DNA from: JADKAC01 sp964492065
GTDB lineage: Bacteria; Bacteroidota; Bacteroidia; Chitinophagales; BACL12
Direction of reading: 5' to 3'
Assembly: GCA_964492065.1 (NCBI GenBank)
Contig: CAZBHH010000014.1
Location: 1 to 64,000, forward strand
Length of the DNA: 64,000 nt
Shown: positions 1 through 7,297 of the stretch, one piece after another
Layout of the letters: each line of letters opens with the position of its first letter
How positions within the stretch are numbered: position 1 is the first letter of the stretch
Translations under genes and position numbers: made by a program
Notes under the pieces: generated by a model
What the model saw: the letters and a program-made list of their open reading frames with translations, nothing else
The model's database searches: none
Told to the model about the DNA's origin: nothing

Positions 1-60
1 GTTGGTTAGAATACGTGCCTGTCACGCACGGGGTCGCGGGTTCGAGTCCCGTCCGCTCCG
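1..60 (+). tRNA. tRNA-Asp(GTC), 3' portion
   Basis: The window opens inside a tRNA. The anticodon loop around 19-25 carries GTC, so the tRNA is Asp. The T arm pairs 36-40 with 48-52 around a TTCGAGT loop. The 3' acceptor strand is 53-59 and the discriminator base is G60. The 5' acceptor strand and part of the D arm lie before base 1. CCA is not encoded. A terminator follows directly. Confidence 0.95.
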
Positions 61-61
61 C

Positions 62-94
62 AAAAAAAAACCTCCGGTTGCGGAGGTTTTTTTT
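62..94 (+). terminator. Intrinsic terminator after tRNA-Asp
   Basis: CCTCCG (71-76) pairs with CGGAGG (81-86) around a 4-base loop. An A run (62-70) precedes the stem and a T run (87-94) follows it. The symmetry would allow termination on either strand, but the tRNA is the only adjacent transcript. Confidence 0.9.
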
Positions 95-374
95 ATCTAT
101 GAAAAGAAATTCATCACATTTGCCTTGCAGCGGTATCGCCGGCGAATTTTTTTATCGGCTGTCGCAATTTGCCCTGCAAGCTGTAATCTACCTGGACGGT
201 TTCGTATTAATAAACACCTTTAGTGGCATTCCGGCCGGGCATGATTCCTTTACCTGAGTTGCCGGTTCCACCCTTGCGATAGCACCGGCATTGTGTGCTA
301 AGCATTGCATATTTCAGTGTTTTTATTGGTTATAAGATGTTTTATTGGCCATATTGCACAAGTGGTGCCAAAAT
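95..374. other. Intergenic region without a supported gene
   Basis: This lies between the tRNA-Asp terminator and the 3' end of prmC. Short open frames here lack family resemblance. A 7-bp inverted repeat (260-266 with 284-290, TGCCGGT/ACCGGCA) has no T run. It could be a weak 3' structure for prmC, but nothing firm can be said. Confidence 0.5.
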
Positions 375-1208
375 TTATTTTTTCGCCGTTACGATGCGGG
401 GCTTACCCTGGAAATCACGGTGCAATTCGACTGCATTAAAGCCCGATGTACTAAACAAATCGATGACTTCTTTGGAATGTTCTTCGTGAATTTCCATTAC
501 AACAATTCCCATTGGTCGCAATAATTGGTTTGCCTTTTTTGCGATGATCCGGTAAAAATACATGGCATCTTCACCGGGAGTGAACAGCGCCGTATGCGGT
601 TCGTATTGCAGGACATTGGCGTGCAGTGATGCTTTTTCGGAAGGCACTATATAGGGCGGATTGCTGAGTATTAAATCAAATCCCGGAATCCCCGGCACAT
701 TAAATTGTTCGATGCCGCATGAATAAAAGTGAATTTCAGTTTGATGTGCAATGGCATTTGCCTGCGCCACGGCGATGGCCGCTTCTGAAATATCGATTGC
801 GTACATAACACACTGTGGGCAACGTTTCTTTACGCTGATGGCGATACATCCAGATCCGGTTCCAATATCTAAAACTGCCAATGCCTTATCCCCGGTTAAG
901 TCAATGGCGAGTTGCACCAGTTCCTCGGTTTCAGGCCGCGGAATTAAAACGGCAGGCGACACCTTAAATGGCGCATCAAAAAACCAGGCAGTGCCCGTAA
1001 TGTATTGTACCGGTTCGCACTGCAGCAAGCGCATCGAAAGTGTATCCAGTTTCTGTACTTCGGCTGTGCTGAGCTCCCGTTCGCTGAGAAGAAATTGCTT
1101 TCCGTATAATTCTTCCAGCAGGTATTTGGAAATATTGCCCGCTTCGCGATTTTCGTAGATGCCGCTCAATAGTGTCGTCAGTTGCCGGTGGAATTGCGCC
1201 AGTTTCAT
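375..1208 (-). CDS. prmC: Peptide chain release factor N5-glutamine methyltransferase
   Basis: The 277-residue protein belongs to the PrmC/HemK family, which methylates the Gln of the GGQ motif in release factors RF1 and RF2 with S-adenosylmethionine. An N-terminal helical domain (about 1-70) recognises the release factor. The Rossmann methyltransferase domain follows, with the SAM-binding loop GTGSG at 116-120 and the catalytic NPPY at 183-186, preceded by SN as usual in the family. The length is normal. The gene is divergent from ribD, with 44 bases between the start codons. The ATG at 1208 is the natural start. Confidence 0.95.
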   Translation of the reverse strand: MKLAQFHRQLTTLLSGIYENREAGNISKYLLEELYGKQFLLSERELSTAEVQKLDTLSMRLLQCEPVQYITGTAWFFDAPFKVSPAVLIPRPETEELVQLAIDLTGDKALAVLDIGTGSGCIAISVKKRCPQCVMYAIDISEAAIAVAQANAIAHQTEIHFYSCGIEQFNVPGIPGFDLILSNPPYIVPSEKASLHANVLQYEPHTALFTPGEDAMYFYRIIAKKANQLLRPMGIVVMEIHEEHSKEVIDLFSTSGFNAVELHRDFQGKPRIVTAKK

Positions 1209-1239
1209 CGATTAAAATTACAAGTTGTAAATCAAGTCG

Positions 1240-1247
1240 TAGCTTTG
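1240..1247 (+). promoter_or_regulatory. Bacteroidota -7 element for ribD
   Basis: TAGCTTTG matches TAnnTTTG. Its last G lies 6 bases before the ribD ATG at 1253, so the message would be leaderless or nearly so. No good -33 TTG lies at the usual distance. Confidence 0.6.
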
Positions 1248-1252
1248 ATGCA

Positions 1253-2281
1253 ATGAATTTCGAGGCGATAATGGAGCGTTGTTTTTTACTCGCCAGCCGT
1301 GGTGCCGGGCATGTTGCGCCCAATCCGATGGTGGGTTGCGTCATTGTACACGACGGCAAAATCATTGCAGAGGGATATCACAGTCAATACGGTGGACCGC
1401 ACGCCGAAGTGGTCGCCGTACAAAATGCAATTGCCGCGGGATTCACCGATTTCGACGAAGCTATGCTGATTGTAAACCTGGAGCCGTGTTCGCATCACGG
1501 GAAAACGCCGCCCTGCGCCGACCTGGTTATTGAGAAAGCATTTAAAACCGTTGTGATTGCATCTGCAGACCCGAATCCGAAGGTTGCGGGAAACGGTATA
1601 AAAAGATTGCGTGATGCGGGCATTGAAGTTGTCACCGGCGTCAGCGAAGCGGCAAACGCTATTCTAAATGCGCACTTCTTTACCTTTCACAGAAAACACA
1701 GGCCGTATATCACCTTGAAATGGGCGCAGAGCAGCGACGGATTTATTGCCAGGGAACATTACAAACAGGTGAAACTCAGCAATGCATTCAGCGATGTCCT
1801 GGTACATAAGATGCGTGCTGAACACATGGCTATCCTGGTGGGCGGACGCACGGCTGTAATGGATAATCCCCAGTTGAGTGTGCGCCTGTGGATGGGGAAG
1901 TCGCCATTGCGCATCGTGCTGGACAGCAAGGGTTTTGTCCCAAAAAATTTGCACCTGCTGGACAATACAATCCCTACCTGGATTTTTAACCCATTGGTGG
2001 AAGGAAAAAAAGACAATACCGAATTTATCAAGTGTATTGGTAAAAATGCAGTGAAACAGGTATTACAACACTTGTACTCTCAAAATATCAATAGCCTGCT
2101 GGTTGAGGGTGGCGCAATCACACTCAACAATTTTATTCATGGCAATACATGGGATGGCATTACCGTCATTGAAACGCCGCATGTGTTAAAGAATGGTATT
2201 GCCGCTCCTTCCAGGCCTGACCTGCCTTATTCAAAAACACACCTGTTCGACAATGCAATAATAAATTACCGCAATGGGTAA
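1253..2281 (+). CDS. ribD: Bifunctional riboflavin biosynthesis deaminase/reductase RibD
   Basis: The 342-residue protein catalyses two successive riboflavin steps: deamination of the pyrimidine made by GTP cyclohydrolase II, then NADPH-dependent reduction of the ribosyl group. The N-terminal cytidine-deaminase-like domain has the zinc ligands in HAE (50-52) and PCSHHGKTPPC (78-88). The reductase domain starts near 150. I chose the ATG at 1253 because the conserved opening (a helix, then APNPMVGCVIV) begins there and a -7 element sits just upstream. The frame stays open upstream to 1172, but that part overlaps prmC and the promoter. No other riboflavin gene is visible here. Confidence 0.95.
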   Translation: MNFEAIMERCFLLASRGAGHVAPNPMVGCVIVHDGKIIAEGYHSQYGGPHAEVVAVQNAIAAGFTDFDEAMLIVNLEPCSHHGKTPPCADLVIEKAFKTVVIASADPNPKVAGNGIKRLRDAGIEVVTGVSEAANAILNAHFFTFHRKHRPYITLKWAQSSDGFIAREHYKQVKLSNAFSDVLVHKMRAEHMAILVGGRTAVMDNPQLSVRLWMGKSPLRIVLDSKGFVPKNLHLLDNTIPTWIFNPLVEGKKDNTEFIKCIGKNAVKQVLQHLYSQNINSLLVEGGAITLNNFIHGNTWDGITVIETPHVLKNGIAAPSRPDLPYSKTHLFDNAIINYRNG

Positions 2282-2358
2282 TCCCGCTGCAGGATATTTT
2301 TCAAATTGTGCGCATTTTGAATAGCTGCCCAATTTGCAATTTTGTTTGCAACCGGACA

Positions 2359-2393
2359 TAAAAAAACATCCCCTGCCGGAACAGGGGATGTTT
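2359..2393 (-). terminator. Intrinsic terminator of the ccm-gdh transcript
   Basis: CATCCCCTG (2367-2375) pairs with CAGGGGATG (2382-2390). Read on the minus strand, the hairpin is followed by a T run (complement of the A run ending at 2366). It lies just downstream of the glutamate dehydrogenase stop. Confidence 0.9.
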
Positions 2394-2413
2394 GTATTGA
2401 GATACAAGATAAA

Positions 2414-3823
2414 TCAAGGGAAAATACCCATTGCAGTATAGTCGGAAGCAATTTTATTGATAGCCACAACGAATGCCGCTGTACGCAGGTTTTTCACTTT
2501 GTCGTTTTTCTTCAACTCGTTGCGGATTTCGTGGTACGAATTGATCATGGTTTCTTCCAGTCCGGAACGCACCAGGTCAATTTCATCGGCACCGCGGGAC
2601 AATTTATGTTTATCGGCTTCATTGAGTGTGGCGCCGGTAATTTTTTCAAATGTCTCGATCAGGTTTAAATTGGAAGCCTGATCAAAGCGCTTGCTCAAAC
2701 GGCCGAAACGCACGTGCGATAAATTCTTTAACCATTCGAAATAGGAAACGGTAACACCGCCGGCGTTCAGGTACATATCGGGAATAACCATAATGCCCAT
2801 TTTATCGAGGATTTCGTCGGCTTCGGAAGTCAGCGGGCCATTGGCGGCTTCTGCCACAATTTTCGCTTTTATCCTGGGTGCATTTTCTTCTGTAATCACA
2901 TTCTCCAAAGCGGCGGGTACCAGGATGTCGCAGGGTTGTTCCAGGATATCGCTCGTCTTCGGGAAATTGGTTGCACCCGGGTAATTTAAAATTGAACCGG
3001 TGGATTTCCGGTGGTTGAATACGCTTTCGACATCCAGGCCTTCAGTATTGTAAATAGCGCCTTCCATTTCGCCGATACCGATAATTTTCGCACCGCCTTC
3101 CTGGAAGAATTTAGCGGCGTAGAACCCTACGTTACCAAATCCCTGGATGATTACGGATTTGCCTTGCAGGCCTTTTGTCAAGCCTATTTTCTGCATATCC
3201 TCTTCGAAGGTACACGCTTCGCGGGTTCCGTAAAATACACCTAATCCGGTGGCTTCCCGGCGGCCGTTGATTCCCTGCTGGGTAACGGGCTTCCCGGTAA
3301 CGCAGCCATAACCGTCCACTGAATCGGGATGCAATGCCATATAGGTATCCACTATCCAGCTCATTTCTCTCTCGCCGGTGCCGTAGTCCGGGGCGGGAAC
3401 ATCCTGGCCCGGGCCCAACATATTCTTTTTCACCAGCTCGGCCGCATAGCGACGGGTAATTCTTTCAAGTTGGTCAACGGTGTATTCTTTGGGATTAATT
3501 TTTATGCCGCCTTTTGCGCCGCCAAAGGGCACATCGACAATGGCGCATTTATAAGTCATCAAACTGGCGAGGGCCATGACTTCATCTTCATTCACCATGA
3601 TATCGTAGCGCACGCCGCCTTTTGTGGGTGTGCGATGATGGCTGTGCTGAACTCTCCAGGCTTCAATAACCTTGTATTCGCCTCCAATTTTAATGGGGAA
3701 CTTCATGTGGTACACACTGTTACATGCCCGTATCTGGTCAAGTAACCCACGGGGGTGGCCCGTGATTTCGGCAGCTTTCTCAAAATTTTTGACAACGCTT
3801 TCAAAGAAACTCATGTTGCTCAT
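2414..3823 (-). CDS. Glu/Leu/Phe/Val family dehydrogenase (glutamate dehydrogenase)
   Basis: The 469-residue amino-acid dehydrogenase most resembles glutamate dehydrogenase, which interconverts glutamate and 2-oxoglutarate plus ammonia using NAD(P). The substrate-binding motif TPTKGGVR (K68) and the catalytic lysine in GGAKGGI (K104) are present. A Rossmann cofactor domain with GFGNVG follows near 225. Length and motifs are complete. The gene starts 11 bases after the ccmD-like stop on the same strand and ends in a terminator, so it is probably the last gene of the ccm transcript. ATG 3823 and ATG 3814 are both possible starts. Substrate choice cannot be settled by eye. Confidence 0.9.
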   Translation of the reverse strand: MSNMSFFESVVKNFEKAAEITGHPRGLLDQIRACNSVYHMKFPIKIGGEYKVIEAWRVQHSHHRTPTKGGVRYDIMVNEDEVMALASLMTYKCAIVDVPFGGAKGGIKINPKEYTVDQLERITRRYAAELVKKNMLGPGQDVPAPDYGTGEREMSWIVDTYMALHPDSVDGYGCVTGKPVTQQGINGRREATGLGVFYGTREACTFEEDMQKIGLTKGLQGKSVIIQGFGNVGFYAAKFFQEGGAKIIGIGEMEGAIYNTEGLDVESVFNHRKSTGSILNYPGATNFPKTSDILEQPCDILVPAALENVITEENAPRIKAKIVAEAANGPLTSEADEILDKMGIMVIPDMYLNAGGVTVSYFEWLKNLSHVRFGRLSKRFDQASNLNLIETFEKITGATLNEADKHKLSRGADEIDLVRSGLEETMINSYHEIRNELKKNDKVKNLRTAAFVVAINKIASDYTAMGIFP

Positions 3824-3834
3824 ATCATTTGTAT

Positions 3835-4137
3835 TTATTTATTGTTTGTGTTATCGTCTTCCAGTTTTTTTAATTTTCTGTCAATGGTAATCAGGTAAAA
3901 AATTAATCCGAATAAAATTATCAAAATCACGCCTACAACCACCCAAATCAGGCCGGAGCTTCTCAGGCCGGTTGCCATTTCCGGCGTCTTAGGCTCATAC
4001 GTTGAAATTGCTGTTGAATCGCTTTCTACATCCACCGTGGCGGTAGTCGCTTCAATTGATTGGGCAAAGGTATAGGAACTTAATGGAATACAAAAAGTAG
4101 AAAAGAGGATACTTGTAAAAACCAATATTTTTCTCAT
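3835..4137 (-). CDS. CcmD-like small membrane protein
   Basis: This protein of about 100 residues has an N-terminal signal sequence, a Ser/Thr/Glu-rich linker and one strong transmembrane helix (about 65-87), then a charged tail (DRKLKKLEDD). CcmD proteins are small single-span partners of CcmC in haem delivery for cytochrome c maturation. The call rests on this architecture and on position directly after ccmC. The ATG at 4137 lies 2 bases after the ccmC stop. A TTG at 4143 that overlaps the stop is an alternative start. Confidence 0.75.
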   Translation of the reverse strand: MRKILVFTSILFSTFCIPLSSYTFAQSIEATTATVDVESDSTAISTYEPKTPEMATGLRSSGLIWVVVGVILIILFGLIFYLITIDRKLKKLEDDNTNNK

Positions 4138-4139
4138 TA

Positions 4140-4829
4140 TCAAACTGCAATTTGGTTGATTCTGTAGTGGAGTACGTGCATGCGGATATGCAGGGATGCA
4201 ATCCAGAGCCCCAGGCCGAAATAGCCGAGGATGGCGGGGTAGAAGACGAGGCGCATGGTGTTGTCCAGGTCGTACATGCTGAATGCGGGATTGCCGCCGT
4301 TGCCGGGGTGTAAACTGTCGGTTAACCTGGGTATAACAAAGATGAATACTATCAATAATACATACGAGAAAATGCTGTAAACGGCCGAAACCCTCGCCCG
4401 CTTTTCTTCATCCTCGATGCTGCCCCGCAAAATGAAATAGGCGGCATAAATCAAAATGCCGATAAATGCCCCCAGGATTTTCGTATCGGAATAAATCCAG
4501 GATACCAGATTGCCCCAGGTGTTGCTGCCCCACAACATGCCCGTTAAAAAACCCAACACACCAAATACCAGGGCAGTTTTGGCGCAGCTTTGTGCCACAA
4601 TATCATAAACAAGTTTGGAAGAGCGCAGGTATTTAATACTGAAAACGAGGGAAACGAGTAATAGTAGTATCATGGTAAACCACAGAGGCACGTGAAAAAA
4701 CAAATTGCGAATGGTTTCATGCAGTACAAACCGTGCGGGTACATCCATCAATAAACCGCCGGTAAACGTATAGAGCAGAAGCAGCACTGTAGCGTATTTC
4801 CACCAGGATTTATGAAGCTGCCCTAACAT
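4140..4829 (-). CDS. ccmC: Cytochrome c biogenesis protein CcmC/CcsA family
   Basis: The 229-residue polytopic protein has six predicted transmembrane segments. It carries the tryptophan-rich haem-handling segment (GMLWGSNTWGNLVSW, about residues 97-111) and flanking histidines (for example the FFHVP stretch near 45) typical of the CcmC/CcsA haem-handling family. It would load haem for cytochrome c maturation at the periplasmic face of the inner membrane. The gene is 5 bases downstream of ccmB and followed at once by a CcmD-like gene. Confidence 0.9.
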   Translation of the reverse strand: MLGQLHKSWWKYATVLLLLYTFTGGLLMDVPARFVLHETIRNLFFHVPLWFTMILLLLVSLVFSIKYLRSSKLVYDIVAQSCAKTALVFGVLGFLTGMLWGSNTWGNLVSWIYSDTKILGAFIGILIYAAYFILRGSIEDEEKRARVSAVYSIFSYVLLIVFIFVIPRLTDSLHPGNGGNPAFSMYDLDNTMRLVFYPAILGYFGLGLWIASLHIRMHVLHYRINQIAV

Positions 4830-4834
4830 AATTT

Positions 4835-5494
4835 TCAGTCACGCCAAAGGTAAGGAAATAAAATCATTGCCAATGTGATAATGACGATATTTAAAGCGGC
4901 GAGATACAGCAGGTCCTGGGCATTTACGGCAAGGGCATTAGCCTTCAGCGATTCCAGTGAAATGCGTATGAGGATTTTAATAACCGGTATCAAAATCGGG
5001 AATGCCAGCACCGCCATCAGGGTGCCGCTGTTATTCGCTTTGGAAGCCACGGCGGAGATCATTGAAAAAACGGATGCGAGGCCGATAGCCCCCGTAAATA
5101 AAGCCAGGAAAAAGGAGGTACTGTCGGCTACCGGATAGCCGGCGCTCATGCTGTAGAACAACAGCGCTAATGCGGTGAGCACCAGCATCACCATCATGTT
5201 GTAAATGATTTTCGACAGGATAATGGACTGGGCCGATACCAGGGTGTACAAAAACAATTGCCTGCCGCTGCTCTCCTGTAAAAAGCTCTTCGCTACAGCA
5301 TTTACTGCAGTAAAGACAATAATAATCCAGAATAAAACAATCCAAACCGGGCCGTTCACATCTTCAAAGGTGAAAAAAACGATCAGGATAATGCAGAGCA
5401 GGTAGAGCAAAATTCCGCTGAAGGCGTATTTGTTTCTCCATTCCAGTACCAGGTCTTTTTTCACCAGCCGCCAGGTGTCGCTCCAAAATTGCAT
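4835..5494 (-). CDS. ccmB: Haem exporter protein CcmB
   Basis: The 219-residue membrane protein has six predicted transmembrane helices and a cytoplasmic N-terminus (WRLVKKDLVLEWRNKYAFSG) typical of CcmB, the permease of the CcmAB transporter in cytochrome c maturation. No ccmA ATPase gene is in the window. It leads the ccmB-ccmC-ccmD-like-gdh cluster. A near-consensus -7 element on the minus strand (TAACTTCG, 5506 to 5499) lies 5 bases before the ATG, back to back with the accC promoter. Confidence 0.92.
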   Translation of the reverse strand: MQFWSDTWRLVKKDLVLEWRNKYAFSGILLYLLCIILIVFFTFEDVNGPVWIVLFWIIIVFTAVNAVAKSFLQESSGRQLFLYTLVSAQSIILSKIIYNMMVMLVLTALALLFYSMSAGYPVADSTSFFLALFTGAIGLASVFSMISAVASKANNSGTLMAVLAFPILIPVIKILIRISLESLKANALAVNAQDLLYLAALNIVIITLAMILFPYLWRD

Positions 5495-5519
5495 GCTGCG
5501 AAGTTAGCCTACGGATACT

Positions 5520-5527
5520 TACATTTG
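5520..5527 (+). promoter_or_regulatory. Bacteroidota -7 element for the biotin carboxylase gene
   Basis: TACATTTG matches TAnnTTTG and ends 7 bases before the ATG at 5534, which predicts a leaderless mRNA. A -33 TTG is not obvious. Confidence 0.6.
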
Positions 5528-5533
5528 TGAACT

Positions 5534-7021
5534 ATGATTCAGAAAATATTAATTGCCAATCGCGGGGAAATAGCCCTACGGGTGATGCGCAGTGCAAAGG
5601 AGATGCAGATACAAACCGTAGCCGTTTATTCGGAGGCCGACCGCACGGCGCTGCACGTGCGCTATGCCGATGAAGCGTATTTGTTGGGCCCTGCCCCATC
5701 GGCGCAGTCTTACCTGAAGGGGGATGCCATCATTGCCATTGCCAAACAATGCGGCGCTGACGCCATTCATCCGGGCTATGGATTTTTGAGTGAGAATGCC
5801 GATTTCTCACGCAAGGTAAAGCAGGCAGGTCTGATTTTCATCGGGCCGGACGCCGAGAGTATTGAGATGATGGGAAGTAAACTGGCGGCTAAGCGGGCGG
5901 CAAAACAATTCGATATCCCCATGGTGCCGGGAACGGAACACGCCATCGCGGATGTGGAAGAGGCAAAGACAATAGCGAAATCCGTGGGTTATCCCATATT
6001 GATAAAGGCTTCTGCGGGCGGTGGCGGCAAGGGTATGCGGGTGGTGGTATCGGAAGAAGAATTGGAAGAACAAATGCAGCGTGCGATGAGCGAGGCCCAA
6101 AGCGCCTTTGGCGATAATTCCGTATTTATCGAGAAGTATGTCGCCTCGCCGCGGCATATTGAAGTGCAAGTTCTTGGCGACAGGCACGGCAATATCATCT
6201 ATTTATTTGAGCGGGAATGTTCCATCCAGCGGCGCCACCAGAAACTGGTGGAAGAAGCGCCGAGTGCGGTAGTCAACGATGCCATGCGCCAGGCGATGGG
6301 CGAAAGTGCTGTTAAGGTGGCTAAGGCATGTAATTACGTGGGTGCGGGTACGGTGGAATTTCTGGTAGATGCGGAGTTGAATTATTACTTTCTGGAGATG
6401 AACACCCGCCTGCAGGTGGAACACCCGGTTACCGAATGCATCACCGGCCTGGACCTCGTCCGCGAACAGATACGCATTGCCGACGGAGAACCGCTGCATT
6501 TAAAGCAGGAAGACCTCTCCATCAACGGGCATGCCATCGAACTGCGCATCACCGCCGAAGATCCCGCCAATAATTTTCTGCCGGATATCGGCAAACTCAT
6601 CACTTATTCCCGCCCGCAAGGCGCCGGCGTGCGTGTGGACGACGGCTATGAGGAAGGTATGGAAATACCGCTTTATTACGATCCGCTGTTATCGAAATTA
6701 ATCGTACATGCCGAAAACCGCGACCTGGCCTGTGAGCGGTTGGTTCGTGCCATTGATGAATATAAAATTACCGGAGTGAAAACCACTCTGCCGTTCGGCA
6801 AGTTTGTAATGCGCCATCCCGCTTTCCTGTCGGGGAATTTCGATACCCGGTTTATTGAAACCTACTTCACCCCTGATGTATTGGAAAAGGGCAATGCGGA
6901 TGAAATGAAAATTGCAGCCATCGTAGGCGAGCAGGTGTTGCGGCAGTCAAAAGCGAAAACCGACGTTACACGGCAACCGGGAGGGTACAGCAAATGGAAG
7001 AAAAACAGAACGCGGTATTAA
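5534..7021 (+). CDS. accC: Acetyl-CoA carboxylase biotin carboxylase subunit
   Basis: The 495-residue biotin carboxylase carboxylates the biotin of a carrier protein with ATP and bicarbonate. It has the N-terminal domain (KILIANRGEIALRV at 4-17), the ATP-grasp domain with the glycine-rich loop SAGGGGKGM (about 160-168), catalytic-site residues around EMNTRLQVEHPVTE (about 291-304), and the C-terminal biotin carboxylase domain. It is somewhat longer than E. coli AccC (449 residues) because of a C-terminal tail ending in basic residues. No carrier or carboxyltransferase gene is adjacent, so it could serve acetyl-CoA or another acyl-CoA carboxylase. Confidence 0.92.
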   Translation: MIQKILIANRGEIALRVMRSAKEMQIQTVAVYSEADRTALHVRYADEAYLLGPAPSAQSYLKGDAIIAIAKQCGADAIHPGYGFLSENADFSRKVKQAGLIFIGPDAESIEMMGSKLAAKRAAKQFDIPMVPGTEHAIADVEEAKTIAKSVGYPILIKASAGGGGKGMRVVVSEEELEEQMQRAMSEAQSAFGDNSVFIEKYVASPRHIEVQVLGDRHGNIIYLFERECSIQRRHQKLVEEAPSAVVNDAMRQAMGESAVKVAKACNYVGAGTVEFLVDAELNYYFLEMNTRLQVEHPVTECITGLDLVREQIRIADGEPLHLKQEDLSINGHAIELRITAEDPANNFLPDIGKLITYSRPQGAGVRVDDGYEEGMEIPLYYDPLLSKLIVHAENRDLACERLVRAIDEYKITGVKTTLPFGKFVMRHPAFLSGNFDTRFIETYFTPDVLEKGNADEMKIAAIVGEQVLRQSKAKTDVTRQPGGYSKWKKNRTRY

Positions 7022-7297
7022 TGGTATGCACTGCGCTTCAGGCAGGCGTTGCATACCGCTGCCTTACGCTGACATATTGCACATTGCGAGCAGATTGACA
7101 GGATTGTTATAATGCGTGTTTTCAATACGCATCAAACACATCACCCGGCATTTACGTGATTAAAACATGCAAAACAACAAATTTCCGGAACATATTTGCG
7201 GGAAAACATTTTAATTTATTGAACAACGGTATGCGTGCCTATTGGGAATGGCAGCCCGCTACCGCAATGTATAATCCATTAATCCTGCCGTTCGGAA
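7022..7297. other. Intergenic region with inverted repeats
   Basis: No supported gene. A perfect 8-bp inverted repeat (GGTATGCA at 7023-7030 with TGCATACC at 7050-7057) begins right after the accC stop, and a second, 6-bp one lies at 7112-7117 and 7127-7132. Neither has a T run. They may form 3' structures between the convergent accC and aminopeptidase genes. Confidence 0.5.

Noticed and set aside
2..257. Open frames at the left edge
   Set aside because: They run through the tRNA-Asp and its terminator.
1172..1252. N-terminal extension of ribD
   Set aside because: It overlaps prmC and the -7 element, and the conserved family start is at 1253.
7023..7057. 8-bp inverted repeat considered as a terminator of accC
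   Set aside because: No T run follows, so it is reported only as an inverted repeat.
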